Positions 35,010 through 44,347 of a DNA stretch of 64,000 bases are shown piece after piece. A model generated the notes under the pieces. It did not search any database. It had not been told where the DNA came from and was given only the letters and a program-made list of their open reading frames with translations. The translations under genes were made by a program, and so were the position numbers. This DNA comes from Pseudomonadota bacterium (GTDB lineage: Bacteria; Pseudomonadota; Gammaproteobacteria; Xanthomonadales; SZUA-38): assembly GCA_039033415.1 (NCBI GenBank), contig JBCCCR010000024.1:47596-111595 (forward strand), given 5' to 3'. How positions within the stretch are numbered: position 1 is the first letter of the stretch; each line of letters starts with the position of its first letter.

Positions 35010-36386
35010 CTAGGCTGGGCTGAGCGGCTCAAGTGATCGCTCAACCAGCGTTTCGGCGCGCGCCCAGTCCACATCTTCCAGCGAGCTGATGTCCTCGGTC
35101 AGGGCGTGCAAAATGCTCAGATTGATCCGACCGCGCTCCTGCGCACGGCTGTAATCCAGCTGGCGGAACATCACCAGGGAATAGCGCGGCACAAAGCGCT
35201 CTGGGAAACGACGTTCCAGCGCCTGTTCGAGTGCCCGCCGCAGGCGGTAGCCCGGATCGGCCACCGCGCTGCGCATCTCGTGATAGTTTTCCAGCGCCAT
35301 CTCGGCAATCGCGCGTGCGTTGTCCTGCCGGCGCACCTGGAAGCGTCGAAAGGCCTGGGACCAATGCGTCGAATCGGTGATACATCGATCGAGTTCGGCG
35401 ACGTCCTCAAACGCGCAGTTCATCCCCTGCCCGTGGAACGGCACGATGGCGTGGGCGGCGTCTCCGACCACCAGGGCGTTGCCCTCATGGTGCCAGGGGT
35501 TGCAGTAGAGTGAGCCCAGGACCCCAACCGTGGGCTGCTTGGCGTTTGGCGCTTCAAGCCGGGCGGCGACGTCCGGAAACGCGTCTTCGAGAAATCGAGC
35601 CATGGCGACGGGCTCCTTGAAGCTGGCGAATGAGGTGGCGCCCTCCCGCGCCATAAACAGCGTGGCGGTGAAGCTGCCGTCGGTGTTGGGAAGCGCGATG
35701 AGCATCAGCTCGCCTCGGGGCCAGATGTGTAACGCCCCAGGGCTCATCGCGTGCCGGCCGTTGTCGTCGGGAGCAATCTGAAATTCCCGGTAGCCATGAT
35801 CGAGCAGGTCGCTGCGGCTGGCGCCGCCGGTGACGCTTTCGATGGCCCGCCGGACGCGCGAGCCCACGCCGTCAGCACCGATCGTGGGGCCGAGCGGCAG
35901 CTGGTACTCCCGGCCGGAGCTTTCGTCGACAAAATGTCCGACGCCTCCGGTCAGGTCGAGGTTGTCCAGGCGCTGGCGAAAGTGACAGCGCACCCGCCGA
36001 GTGCGTTCGGCGGCATCCAGCAGGGTTTGGTTCAGCTCCGAGCGATGGACCGAATAGATCACCTCTGCGCTGCTTTGCCCATACGGCAGCAGCGTCGGCT
36101 CCTGACCGGGCAGATGGACCATCCGACCGGCCATCGGCAGCGCGATAGCGCCGACCCGGTGCTGCAGGCCGACTCCCCGGAGCGCCGCGATGCCACGATT
36201 GGCCAGCGCCAGGTTGATGGATCGGCCTTCGTTGCCGTCAGCGAGTGTCCTCGGATCAGGATCACGCTCGAATAGCTCGACGGCAAAGCCGCGGCGCGCC
36301 AGGTAGATTGCCAGCAGGCTGCCGGCCAAACCGGCGCCGACGATAGTGACCGACCGCGTATCGCCGATGGAGTCTGTCCGCGTCAT
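35010..36386 (-). CDS. kmo: kynurenine 3-monooxygenase
   Basis: FAD/NADPH hydroxylase converting kynurenine to 3-hydroxykynurenine. The 458 residues match. VTIVGAGLAGSLLAIYLARRG binds FAD; EGRSINLALANRGI is the KMO-specific signature; VVGDAAHAIVPFHGQGMNCAFED is the second FAD motif; FRQLDYSRAQERG lies in the C-terminal helical part. No other kynurenine-pathway gene (tdo, kynureninase, hao) is in the window. The gene is convergent with the SUMF1 copy 2 and divergent from the sulfotransferase. Confidence 0.95.
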   Translation of the reverse strand: MTRTDSIGDTRSVTIVGAGLAGSLLAIYLARRGFAVELFERDPDPRTLADGNEGRSINLALANRGIAALRGVGLQHRVGAIALPMAGRMVHLPGQEPTLLPYGQSSAEVIYSVHRSELNQTLLDAAERTRRVRCHFRQRLDNLDLTGGVGHFVDESSGREYQLPLGPTIGADGVGSRVRRAIESVTGGASRSDLLDHGYREFQIAPDDNGRHAMSPGALHIWPRGELMLIALPNTDGSFTATLFMAREGATSFASFKEPVAMARFLEDAFPDVAARLEAPNAKQPTVGVLGSLYCNPWHHEGNALVVGDAAHAIVPFHGQGMNCAFEDVAELDRCITDSTHWSQAFRRFQVRRQDNARAIAEMALENYHEMRSAVADPGYRLRRALEQALERRFPERFVPRYSLVMFRQLDYSRAQERGRINLSILHALTEDISSLEDVDWARAETLVERSLEPLSPA

Positions 36387-36523
36387 GGCGCGGAATGTAT
36401 CACGCCGCGTGCCGATGGCATTGGCCGGCGACGCGCGGTGCTGTCAGGGGCTTGCGAACGGCATGTCAGCAACAGTACTGTGGCGACCCGATTTAAGGTG
36501 AGATCACCGCCACCGTCGACGAC

Positions 36524-38536
36524 ATGACTCCCGAGATGAACAAAGCGCTTCAGCAGGCAGCGCGGGCGCTGAACGACGGTCAGGCGGCACAGGCGGTGGA
36601 GACGTGCCAAAAGCTGCTGGCGGCGCACCCCGGGCACCCCGACTGTGAGCATCTCCTCGGGGTAGCGCTCATCACTGCCGGCGAGGTTGCGTCTGGCAGC
36701 CGGCTGCTGGACGAGCTGGTAAGCGAGCGCCCCCGGGATATCGAGGTGCGCTACAACCATGCCAGCGCTCTCCTGAGTCAGGATCTACCGGCCGAAGCGC
36801 TAAAGCGGTTCGAGCAGGTCCTGGCGATCGATCCCACCCATCTGGCGGCGCTCAATAACCGCGGCAGCGCCCTGCTGGCCCTGGGCCGCATGGACGAAGC
36901 GCGGAGCAGCTATCAGGCGCTGCTGAAGCGGGCGCCAGACCACGCGCGTGCCTGGTTTAATCTTGGGAATCTCGAGCTTGCCGAAGCGCGTCTTGAGGCC
37001 GCTCGGGACGCCTACGGTGAAGCGCTGCGGCGTCAGCCGGCCTATGAACAGGCCCTGACCGCCTTCGGTTCGGTGCAGCTAGAGTTGGGTCACGCCGCGG
37101 CGGCGCTGCCGGCACTGACCCAGGCGACGCAGCTCGATCGCGGCAACGCCACGGCGTGGCGCCTGCAGGGACAGGCCCTGGCGGGCCTCAACCGTTTTGA
37201 CGAGGCGCTGGCAGCGGCGACCCGCGCCACGGAGCTGGCGCCAGAGTCGGCTGAAGCGTGGAACAGTCTGGGTTCCCAGCTGACCGCCCTGGGCCGGCTG
37301 GAGGAGAGCGAAGAGGCGCTGCGGTGTGCGCTGGATCTTGATCCTGCGCTGGTGGTGGCCTGGGCCAATCTGGCGGCCCTGCTGGAGCTGGCCAATCGCC
37401 TTGACGCCTGCTCGGAGACGCTGGCAGCGGCGCAGGAGCGCTTCCCGGATCACAGCGGTCTGGCGCTCACCCAGGCCAGGTTATGGCAACGCCAGAAGCG
37501 CTACCCGGAAGCGCTGGCCGCGCTCGAGACGCTCTCGCCGACAGCCCCGACCCAGGTCGCGCGGGATGGGCATTTTCTGCGAGGACAGATCCTGGATCGG
37601 CTCGGCCGATTCTCAGCGGCGTTTGAGCACTACGAGCAAGGCAACGCCATGGCCGCGGAAGAATGGCGCCGTGGCAACCCGGAGACCGACCAGCTGTTCC
37701 CGGCCATGGGTCGGCTGCTCGAGTCTTTCACCTCAGCTTTTGTCGATCGCTGGCCGGAGCCTGAGTCGGGTTCCTATGCCGAGCCGGTCTTTCTGCTCAG
37801 CTTCCAGCGGTCGGGCACCACCTTGCTGGACACGATGCTGGGGGCCCATCCTCAGGTACAGGTGATGGAGGAGCAGCCGGCGCTCAACGCGGTGGTGGGT
37901 GAAATCCGGGGCTACCCGGAGCTGCTGGAGACGGCCACCGCTGACACCGTGGCCGCCTGGCGCGAGCGCTACTGGTCCGAAGTCCAGCGGCTGGCAGGCT
38001 TCACCCCGGTTGACGGCCGGGTGCTGCTCGACAAATCGCCGCTGCACACGGTCCATCTGGGGCTGATTCAGCGGATGTTTCCGACGGCCCCCGTCATCTT
38101 TGCGCTGCGGCACCCGCTCGACGTGGTGCTGAGCTGCTTAATGCAGGATTTCACGCTGTCACCCTTCATGTTGCGCTACGCCACGCTACAAGGGGTCAGC
38201 GAGGTATACCGGCGAGTGATGGACCTGTGGCAGCAATACCGAGCGCTGCTGCCGCTCAACGTTATTGAGAGTCGGTACGAGGAGCTGGTCGTCGCGCCCG
38301 AGGAGCGGATGCGCTCGCTGCTTGCGTTCCTGAAGCTGCCCTGGGACGAAGCCGTGCTGGACAACGTGGGCCAGGCTCGCGGCCGCGGCCTCATCAACAC
38401 GCCCAGCTATCACCAGGTGAGTCAGCCGCTTTACGCCAGCTCGAGCTACCGCTGGCGCAACTACCGGGCCGAGCTTGAACCCGTGATGGACGAGCTGCGC
38501 CCCTATTGCGAATTTTTCGGCTACGAGACGCCGTGA
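36524..38536 (+). CDS. TPR-containing sulfotransferase
   Basis: A 670-residue protein without a signal peptide. Residues about 5-390 are at least eight TPR repeats (for example DARSSYQALLKRAPDHARAW, cut as ALLKRAPDHARAWFNLGNLE). The C-terminal half is a sulfotransferase: FLLSFQRSGTTLLDTMLG carries the PAPS 5'-phosphosulfate loop (SFQRSGTT, 426-433), and RHPLDVVLSCLMQDF is the 3'-phosphate-binding segment. The acceptor is unknown; TPR-sulfotransferases in proteobacteria are thought to act on proteins or surface glycans. An ATG four codons downstream is an alternative start. Confidence 0.88.
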   Translation: MTPEMNKALQQAARALNDGQAAQAVETCQKLLAAHPGHPDCEHLLGVALITAGEVASGSRLLDELVSERPRDIEVRYNHASALLSQDLPAEALKRFEQVLAIDPTHLAALNNRGSALLALGRMDEARSSYQALLKRAPDHARAWFNLGNLELAEARLEAARDAYGEALRRQPAYEQALTAFGSVQLELGHAAAALPALTQATQLDRGNATAWRLQGQALAGLNRFDEALAAATRATELAPESAEAWNSLGSQLTALGRLEESEEALRCALDLDPALVVAWANLAALLELANRLDACSETLAAAQERFPDHSGLALTQARLWQRQKRYPEALAALETLSPTAPTQVARDGHFLRGQILDRLGRFSAAFEHYEQGNAMAAEEWRRGNPETDQLFPAMGRLLESFTSAFVDRWPEPESGSYAEPVFLLSFQRSGTTLLDTMLGAHPQVQVMEEQPALNAVVGEIRGYPELLETATADTVAAWRERYWSEVQRLAGFTPVDGRVLLDKSPLHTVHLGLIQRMFPTAPVIFALRHPLDVVLSCLMQDFTLSPFMLRYATLQGVSEVYRRVMDLWQQYRALLPLNVIESRYEELVVAPEERMRSLLAFLKLPWDEAVLDNVGQARGRGLINTPSYHQVSQPLYASSSYRWRNYRAELEPVMDELRPYCEFFGYETP

Positions 38537-38551
38537 CGTCCTCGAAATCCG

Positions 38552-39955
38552 CTAAAAATCGGCGTTGCCGGGGACGCGGGGGTAGGGGATCACGTCCCGG
38601 ATGTTCTGCATGCCCGTGATATAGCTGACGAGGCGTTCAAATCCGAGGCCAAAGCCGGCGTGTGGCACCGTGCCGTAGCGGCGGAGGTCGAGGAACCAGC
38701 TGTACTGGTTCAGATCCATGTCGTGGGCCGCCATACGCTGTTCGAGCACGTCCAGCCGCTCTTCGCGCTGGGAACCGCCGATGATTTCGCCGATGCCCGG
38801 GGCCAGCACGTCCATCGCGGCAACGGTCTTCTGGTCGTCGTTCATGCGCATGTAGAAGGCCTTGATCTCCGTCGGGTAGTTCATGACAACCACGGGCCGG
38901 CGGGCATATTGCTCGCTGAGAAATCGCTCGTGTTCAGTCTGCAGGTCGAGACCCCACTTAACCGGGTACTCAAAGCGCTTTTGCACCTTGGTCAGCAGCT
39001 CGATGGCTTCGCTGTAATCCATGCGAGCAAAGTCGCCGGTCAGGATCTGCTCCAGGCGTTTGATCGCGTTGCTCTCGATGTGCTTCTGAAAAAACGCCAT
39101 GTCGTCCGCGCATTCGTCCAGCACGGCGGCAAAAACGTACTTCAGGAACGTCTCGGCGAGGTCGGCCAGGTCGCCGAGGTCGGCAAAGGCAAGCTCGGGT
39201 TCGATCATCCAGAACTCGGCCAGGTGCCGCGAAGTATTTGAGTTTTCCGCGCGGAAGGTTGGGCCGAAGGTGTAAACCTTGCTCAGCGCCAGACAATATG
39301 CCTCAACGTTGAGCTGGCCCGAGACCGTCAGGAAGGTCTCGCGGCCAAAAAAATCTTCCTCAAACGCCACGGTGCCGTCGTCCTTTCTCGGCAGGTTAGC
39401 GAGATCCAGGGTGCTGACCCGAAAAAGTTCTCCGGCTCCCTCAGCGTCGCTGGCGGTGATGATCGGGGTGTTAACCCAGAAATAGCCCTGCTCATGGAAA
39501 TAGCGATGGATGGCCTGCGCGACCGTATGGCGCACCCGCGTCATGGCGCCAAAGGTGTTGGTTCGCGGCCGTAGGTGGGCCACCTCACGAAGATACTCAA
39601 AGCTGTGCTGCTTGGGTGAGATCGGATAGGTGTCGGGGTCTTCGACCCAGCCCAGCACCCGCACCTCGGCCGCCTGGATCTCGAGCGACTGTCCTCGGCC
39701 TTTGGATTCCACCAGCGTGCCCCGAACCGCCACCGAACAGCCGGCGGTCAGCTTCTGAACCTCGCTGGCATAGTTATCCATGTCGGCATCGACGACAGCC
39801 TGGATGCCGCTGAAGCAGGAACCGTCGGAAAGCTGAAGAAATGAAAAACCCGCCTTGGAGTCGCGCCGGGTTCGCACCCACGCCTGGACGGTCACTTCGC
39901 TGCCGGTCGCCTGGGCGCCGTCCAGCAGCTGTTTTACGGAAAGATTGTCGGTCAC
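38552..39955 (-). CDS. asnS: asparaginyl-tRNA synthetase
   Basis: Class IIb synthetase with an OB-fold anticodon domain ([27 protein letters not shown]) and a catalytic core with motif 2 ([21 protein letters not shown]) and motif 3 ([15 protein letters not shown]). The GTG at 39955 gives 467 residues, as in E. coli AsnRS (466), and has a GGAAG ribosome site; an ATG 12 codons upstream (39991) has none. Its presence implies direct charging of tRNA-Asn. It is convergent with the sulfotransferase and divergent from the HesB/IscA gene. Confidence 0.95.
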   Translation of the reverse strand: MTDNLSVKQLLDGAQATGSEVTVQAWVRTRRDSKAGFSFLQLSDGSCFSGIQAVVDADMDNYASEVQKLTAGCSVAVRGTLVESKGRGQSLEIQAAEVRVLGWVEDPDTYPISPKQHSFEYLREVAHLRPRTNTFGAMTRVRHTVAQAIHRYFHEQGYFWVNTPIITASDAEGAGELFRVSTLDLANLPRKDDGTVAFEEDFFGRETFLTVSGQLNVEAYCLALSKVYTFGPTFRAENSNTSRHLAEFWMIEPELAFADLGDLADLAETFLKYVFAAVLDECADDMAFFQKHIESNAIKRLEQILTGDFARMDYSEAIELLTKVQKRFEYPVKWGLDLQTEHERFLSEQYARRPVVVMNYPTEIKAFYMRMNDDQKTVAAMDVLAPGIGEIIGGSQREERLDVLEQRMAAHDMDLNQYSWFLDLRRYGTVPHAGFGLGFERLVSYITGMQNIRDVIPYPRVPGNADF

Positions 39956-40080
39956 GGGCCAGCTTCCAAGCTCGGGAAAACGGCAGATCATACCAGCGAG
40001 GACAGGCGGGACCAGCGTCCCGCGGTTGCGCCGTCCGGGTCGATCTTGAACCGAAGGGCAGAAGCACGCATATTACTCGT

Positions 40081-40452
40081 ATGAACGCAACTAACGCTGC
40101 CACCGACAACGCCGCCGCCATCAGCATGACCGCTGAGGCGCTGGCTCACGTGCGACGCTACCTGGCCCGCGAGGGACAACCAGCGCTGCGCCTGGACCTG
40201 ACGCGCACCGGCTGCTCAGGCTACGCCCATGAGGTGACGCTGGCCGACGGCGTCGACGCGGAGCTCGACCAGGCGTTTCAGCAGGACGACGTGACCCTGG
40301 TGGTTCGGCGGGAGCTGATGCCGCTGCTCGCCGGCACCCGGATCGATTTTGTCACGCAGGGCCTCAATCGGGTGTTTGTCTTTGACAATCCACAGGCCGG
40401 CGAGGCTTGTGGCTGTGGTGAGAGCTTTACCCTGGCCGAAGAGCAGGCCTAA
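40081..40452 (+). CDS. HesB/IscA-type iron-sulfur assembly protein
   Basis: A 123-residue A-type carrier of Fe-S clusters. The three cysteines are in RTGCSGYAHEV (about 45) and ACGCGESFTL (about 110-112), the Cx(n)CxC pattern. The family start is usually near ITMTAEALAHV, so the ATG at 40126 is an alternative to 40081; neither has a good ribosome site. Not in an isc or suf cluster; whether it is ErpA-, IscA- or SufA-like cannot be settled from the motif alone. Confidence 0.88.
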   Translation: MNATNAATDNAAAISMTAEALAHVRRYLAREGQPALRLDLTRTGCSGYAHEVTLADGVDAELDQAFQQDDVTLVVRRELMPLLAGTRIDFVTQGLNRVFVFDNPQAGEACGCGESFTLAEEQA

Positions 40453-40490
40453 CCCTCGTCGCGACGACCCGTCGCGCCCATCATGTTGAC

Positions 40491-40622
40491 TTGCGCAGCG
40501 CCTGCCAAAAGGCGTAGAATCGCGCGGCTTGGCTGGTCAGCTTTGCTGACGAGTCTGATTCCTTGCTCCACTCGAGAGCCCGCGAAGGGCGGCTCAGGGG
40601 GCGTAAACCGAAAGGACACACA
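40491..40622 (+). promoter_or_regulatory. rpsF promoter and structured leader
   Basis: TTGCGC (40491-40496) and TAGAAT (40515-40520), 18 bases apart, form a plausible promoter. The leader of about 95 bases has a perfect hairpin GTCAGC-TTT-GCTGAC (40536-40550) and a second stem GAGCC/GGCTC nearer the start, with CCG beside the AAAGGA ribosome site. Many bacteria control rpsF by an S6:S18-binding leader; similarity to that motif is suggestive only. Confidence 0.45.
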
Positions 40623-41141
40623 ATGAGACATTACGAAATCGTGTTTCTGGTCCACCCGGACCAGAGCGAACAGGTGCCGGCCATGGTCGAACGCTATCGC
40701 GGCATCATCGAAGGCGGCGAAGGCGTCATCCACCGACTGGAAGACTGGGGCCGTCGCCAGCTTGCTTACCCCATTCAAAAACTCGCCAAGGCGCACTACG
40801 TCATGATGAACGTCGAGTGTAGCGCTGAGGTCCTCGCGGAAATCGAGTCGGCCTTCCGCTTTAACGACGCCGTGCTGCGGAACATGGTCATCCGACGCAA
40901 CGAACCGATCTCCGAATCTTCGCTGATGCTGAAAGCCAAGGAAGAGAAAGACCAGCGGGAAAAGGCGGAGGCCGAGCGCCAGGCTGCCAGCGCGGCGGCT
41001 CGTGCTCAGGCTGCGGCTGACGCGGAGAAAAAAGCCGCTGAGAGCGCTGCCGAAGAAGCGGATGCCGGCAGCGAAGAAGCGCCCGCCGCTGAGCCTGAGG
41101 ACAGCGCAGATTCAGAAACCAATACCGAGCAGGAGGCCTGA
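40623..41141 (+). CDS. rpsF: 30S ribosomal protein S6
   Basis: The ATG at 40623 gives [18 protein letters not shown], the normal S6 start, after AAAGGA. Residues 1-100 are the S6 ferredoxin-like fold ([23 protein letters not shown]). Residues about 105-172 form a long Ala/Glu/Lys-rich acidic tail, longer than the 30-residue tail of E. coli S6. In E. coli such glutamates are added by RimK; here they are genome-encoded. First gene of the rpsF-rpsR-DUF2232-rplI-dnaB set. Confidence 0.96.
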   Translation: MRHYEIVFLVHPDQSEQVPAMVERYRGIIEGGEGVIHRLEDWGRRQLAYPIQKLAKAHYVMMNVECSAEVLAEIESAFRFNDAVLRNMVIRRNEPISESSLMLKAKEEKDQREKAEAERQAASAAARAQAAADAEKKAAESAAEEADAGSEEAPAAEPEDSADSETNTEQEA

Positions 41142-41143
41142 TC

Positions 41144-41368
41144 ATGGCGCGTTTTTTCCGTCGCAGAAAGTTCTGCCGCTTCACCGCCGATGGCGTTAAG
41201 GAAATCGATTACAAGGACCTGGCCACCCTCAAGCAGTACGTCGGCGAGTCCGGAAAGATTGTCCCCAGTCGGATCACCGGAACCAAAGCCCGTTACCAGC
41301 GACAGCTGGCTACTGCCGTAAAGCGGGCGCGCTACCTAGCGCTGCTGCCCTACACCGATAACCACTAA
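41144..41368 (+). CDS. rpsR: 30S ribosomal protein S18
   Basis: A 74-residue S18, beginning [17 protein letters not shown] with the usual basic N-terminus and Cys. The core [20 protein letters not shown] and [20 protein letters not shown] is standard. It starts 2 bases after the rpsF stop. S6 and S18 bind 16S rRNA as a pair. Confidence 0.98.
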   Translation: MARFFRRRKFCRFTADGVKEIDYKDLATLKQYVGESGKIVPSRITGTKARYQRQLATAVKRARYLALLPYTDNH

Positions 41369-41454
41369 GGGCGAGCGACCCAAGCGGCGTCCGTGGCGAA
41401 CCCTGGTCCGCACGGAGTCCGCTGGTCTCCGGGTAGCGACGGCGAGGAGCTAGC

Positions 41455-42369
41455 TTGCTGGCCCCTCTGATCGACCGCAGCCGGGTCTCGGCGGTCCTGG
41501 CGCTTGCGCTGGGGCTTGTTGTTGCGGCGCTGCTGCCGCTAGGGCTGGTGCTGGCGGGGGCCGTGGCGGCTTTTGTCGCCTTGAGGAAGGGCATCACGGA
41601 GGGACTGCTGGTGTCCGCAGCCGGCCTGATCCTGCTGGCGGTGATGACCGCTGCAGCGGGCTACCCACCCGGTAACGGGATGCTGCTGCCGGCGGCGTTT
41701 CTGGGGGCGGCACTGATGAGTGCCTGGACTCTGGACACCGGTCGGAGCTTGACGTTGAGCGTCTGGACCATGGCGGCGCTGGCCCTGCTGGCCCTGCTGC
41801 TGTTCTGGCTTGCCGTAGACAGCCCGGAACAGTTCTGGCGGGCGTTATTTGACGAGGTGGTGCAGGCCGCCGCCGAGTCAGGCCAGAGCGATATGGCGGC
41901 CCAGCTCGGCGCCATGGCTGAGGCGCTCCAGTGGCGCGGTGTGACGGGCCAGTTTTTTGGCAGCCTGTTTCTGCTGCTCACGCTGAGCCTCTTTTGGGGG
42001 CGCAGCTGGCAGGCTCGCCTGGTGAATCCGGATGGATTTCGCCAGGAGTTCCAGGCGTTAACCCTGGGCAGGCCTCTGGCGCTGGGTTCGGCCGCCGCGT
42101 TTATGCTGGCCGCCGCCCTTGGCCTGGACCTGCCGCTGAGTATCGCGGCGGTCCTGCTGTACGTGTGGCTGGTGCCGGCGTTTGCGCTGATCCACTGGCT
42201 GGTCGCACGGGCGGGCCTGGGCACCGCGTGGCTTTGGGCAGCATACGTGCTGTGTGTGCTGACCTGGGGTGGGAACAACATGTTGTTTTTGTTGTTTCCG
42301 CTGGCGGCCATGTTGAATGAGTATTTGGATTTTCGACGGCGAGGCTCCTCGGAGGCCGGCGGCGAATAG
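41455..42369 (+). CDS. DUF2232 integral membrane protein
   Basis: A 304-residue hydrophobic protein with about eight membrane helices. The start is TTG at 41455, after GAGGAG. DUF2232 (YybS-like) proteins sit between rpsR and rplI in many gammaproteobacteria, which supports the call. The function is unknown. A stretch of aromatic and small residues near the C-terminus (WGGNNMLFLLFPLAAMLNEY) is the conserved end. Confidence 0.82.
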   Translation: MLAPLIDRSRVSAVLALALGLVVAALLPLGLVLAGAVAAFVALRKGITEGLLVSAAGLILLAVMTAAAGYPPGNGMLLPAAFLGAALMSAWTLDTGRSLTLSVWTMAALALLALLLFWLAVDSPEQFWRALFDEVVQAAAESGQSDMAAQLGAMAEALQWRGVTGQFFGSLFLLLTLSLFWGRSWQARLVNPDGFRQEFQALTLGRPLALGSAAAFMLAAALGLDLPLSIAAVLLYVWLVPAFALIHWLVARAGLGTAWLWAAYVLCVLTWGGNNMLFLLFPLAAMLNEYLDFRRRGSSEAGGE

Positions 42370-42418
42370 CGAGTAACCCGGCGTTGTGCAGCAACGCCAA
42401 CGAACGTGAGGCAAGACA

Positions 42419-42871
42419 ATGGAATTGATTCTGCTGGAAAACATTCAGAATCTCGGTGGCCTGGGTGACGTGGTCAAGGTGAAGGCCGGCTATGGCCGCA
42501 ACTTTCTGGTTCCCCAGGGCAAGGCGGTTCCCGCGACCAAAGCTAATCGCGAGCACTTCGAAGCCCGCCGGGCGGAGCTTGAAGCCCGTGCCGCGGAGCG
42601 CGAAAACGCCGCTTCGGCTCGACGCGATGCGGTGGCTGACCAAACGATCACGATTCACGCTAACTCCAGTGCGGAAGGCAAGCTGTATGGGTCGGTTGGA
42701 ACGCGAGAGATCGCGGACGCACTGACCGCCGGCGGGTTTGCCGTTGACAAGAGCGAAGTGCTGCTGCCGGAAGGCCTGATTCGTCAGGCAGGTGAGTACA
42801 CCATCGACCTGCATTTCTACGCAGGCGTTGATGCGCAGATCAATCTGGTAGTCGCCGGCGACGAAACCTGA
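42419..42871 (+). CDS. rplI: 50S ribosomal protein L9
   Basis: A 150-residue L9. MELILLENIQNLGGLGDVVKVKAGYGRNFLVPQGKA is the N-terminal rRNA-binding domain (quoted in pieces: NLGGLGDVVKVKAGYGRNFL); a long helix (about 40-75) links it to the C-terminal domain with SVGTREIADAL and GEYTIDLHFYAGV. GAGG lies before the ATG. It is followed by dnaB. Confidence 0.97.
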   Translation: MELILLENIQNLGGLGDVVKVKAGYGRNFLVPQGKAVPATKANREHFEARRAELEARAAERENAASARRDAVADQTITIHANSSAEGKLYGSVGTREIADALTAGGFAVDKSEVLLPEGLIRQAGEYTIDLHFYAGVDAQINLVVAGDET

Positions 42872-42975
42872 TCGGGTGCTGCTGAGCAAGCCACCCGCCA
42901 GGCGACCGGGTCCAGCACCCGGGGTGAGCGGCAGCTGGCTGCGCGCTCATAATCTTGTTCGCGCCGAGGTGGACC

Positions 42976-44334
42976 TTGGCCGTTAGCGCCGAGTCCATCC
43001 GAGTCCCGCCGCACTCCGTCGAGGCGGAACAGGCGGTGCTCGGCGGGCTCATGATCAGCACGGAAGCCTGGGATCAGGTCGCAGACCTGGTTACCGAGGA
43101 CGATTTTTACCGGCGCGACCACCGCGTGATCTTCCGCGCGATGAGCCATCTCCATCAGAACGACCAGCCATGTGACGCTATCACGTTAGGCGAGTGGTTC
43201 GAGTCTAACGAACAGTCGGATCATGCCGGCGGACCGGCTTACCTGATATCGCTGGCGAACAACACGCCGAGTGCGGCCAACATCCAGGCTTACGCCAAGA
43301 TTGTTCGCGAAAAGTCGATTTTGCGGCAGCTGATCGACGTCAGCCATGAGATCGCCGGCGATGCGTTCCATCCCGAAGGGCGCAGCAGCGCTGACCTTTT
43401 GGAGTCTGCCGAAAAGAAAGTCTTCGATATTCGCGACAAAGGCGCTCGCCAGCAGGCGGGATTTGAGCACGTCCGCGAGGGCGTCAAAGAAGCCTTCCGC
43501 CAGATCGAGTATCTCACCGAGATGGACGGCAATATTACGGGTGTCGCCACGGGCTTTCATGATCTGGACGAAAAGACCGCCGGGCTACAGCGATCAGACC
43601 TGATTATCGTGGCCGGCCGGCCGGCGATGGGCAAGACCAGCTTCGCCCTGAATATCGCCGAGCACGCAGCAATTTCCGGTGGCGAGACGGTCGCTGTTTT
43701 CTCCATGGAGATGTCCTCGCACCAGCTCGTCATGCGGCTCCTGTCGAGCCTTGGACGGATCAACCAGCAGCGGCTGCGTACCGGCAATCTGCACGACGAC
43801 GACTGGCCGCGACTGACGTCTGCTATGAACATGCTGGTCAATACCAATCTGTTTATCGACGAAACGCCGGCGCTTTCACCCACCGAGCTGCGCGCCCGGG
43901 CACGCCGGCTGAAGCGTGAACACGATCTGGGCCTGATTGTGATCGACTACCTGCAGCTGATGCAGGTGCCGGGGAACAGCGAAAACCGTGCTACCGAAAT
44001 TGCAGAGATCTCCCGCTCCCTGAAGGCGCTTGCCAAGGAGCTGAACGTCCCGGTGATTGCACTTTCGCAGCTCAATCGTGCCCTCGAGCAGCGGCCAAAC
44101 AAGCGACCCGTGATGGCGGACCTTCGCGAGTCTGGCTCGATTGAGCAGGACGCCGACGTCATCGCGTTCATCTACCGTGACGAGGTCTACAACGAGGACA
44201 GCCCGGATAAGGGCAAGGCCGAGATAATCCTGGGCAAACAGCGCAACGGCTCCACGGGCACCGTACCGTTAACCTTTCTGGGCCAGTACACCCGCTTCGA
44301 AAACTTTGCCGCTGACCGCCTCCGAGTGGTTTAA
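42976..44334 (+). CDS. dnaB: replicative DNA helicase DnaB
   Basis: Hexameric 5'-3' fork helicase. The N-terminal domain starts VPPHSVEAEQAVLGGLM; the RecA-like domain has Walker A GRPAMGKTSFALNIAEHA (about 215) and Walker B LIVIDYLQLM, with the Arg-finger region DLRESGSIEQDADVI and IYRDEVY. The start was set at TTG 42976, six bases after GAGG (452 residues); a TTG at 42955 would add seven residues. No intein is present. Confidence 0.96.
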   Translation: MAVSAESIRVPPHSVEAEQAVLGGLMISTEAWDQVADLVTEDDFYRRDHRVIFRAMSHLHQNDQPCDAITLGEWFESNEQSDHAGGPAYLISLANNTPSAANIQAYAKIVREKSILRQLIDVSHEIAGDAFHPEGRSSADLLESAEKKVFDIRDKGARQQAGFEHVREGVKEAFRQIEYLTEMDGNITGVATGFHDLDEKTAGLQRSDLIIVAGRPAMGKTSFALNIAEHAAISGGETVAVFSMEMSSHQLVMRLLSSLGRINQQRLRTGNLHDDDWPRLTSAMNMLVNTNLFIDETPALSPTELRARARRLKREHDLGLIVIDYLQLMQVPGNSENRATEIAEISRSLKALAKELNVPVIALSQLNRALEQRPNKRPVMADLRESGSIEQDADVIAFIYRDEVYNEDSPDKGKAEIILGKQRNGSTGTVPLTFLGQYTRFENFAADRLRVV

Positions 44335-44347
44335 CTCCGGCGGATTC

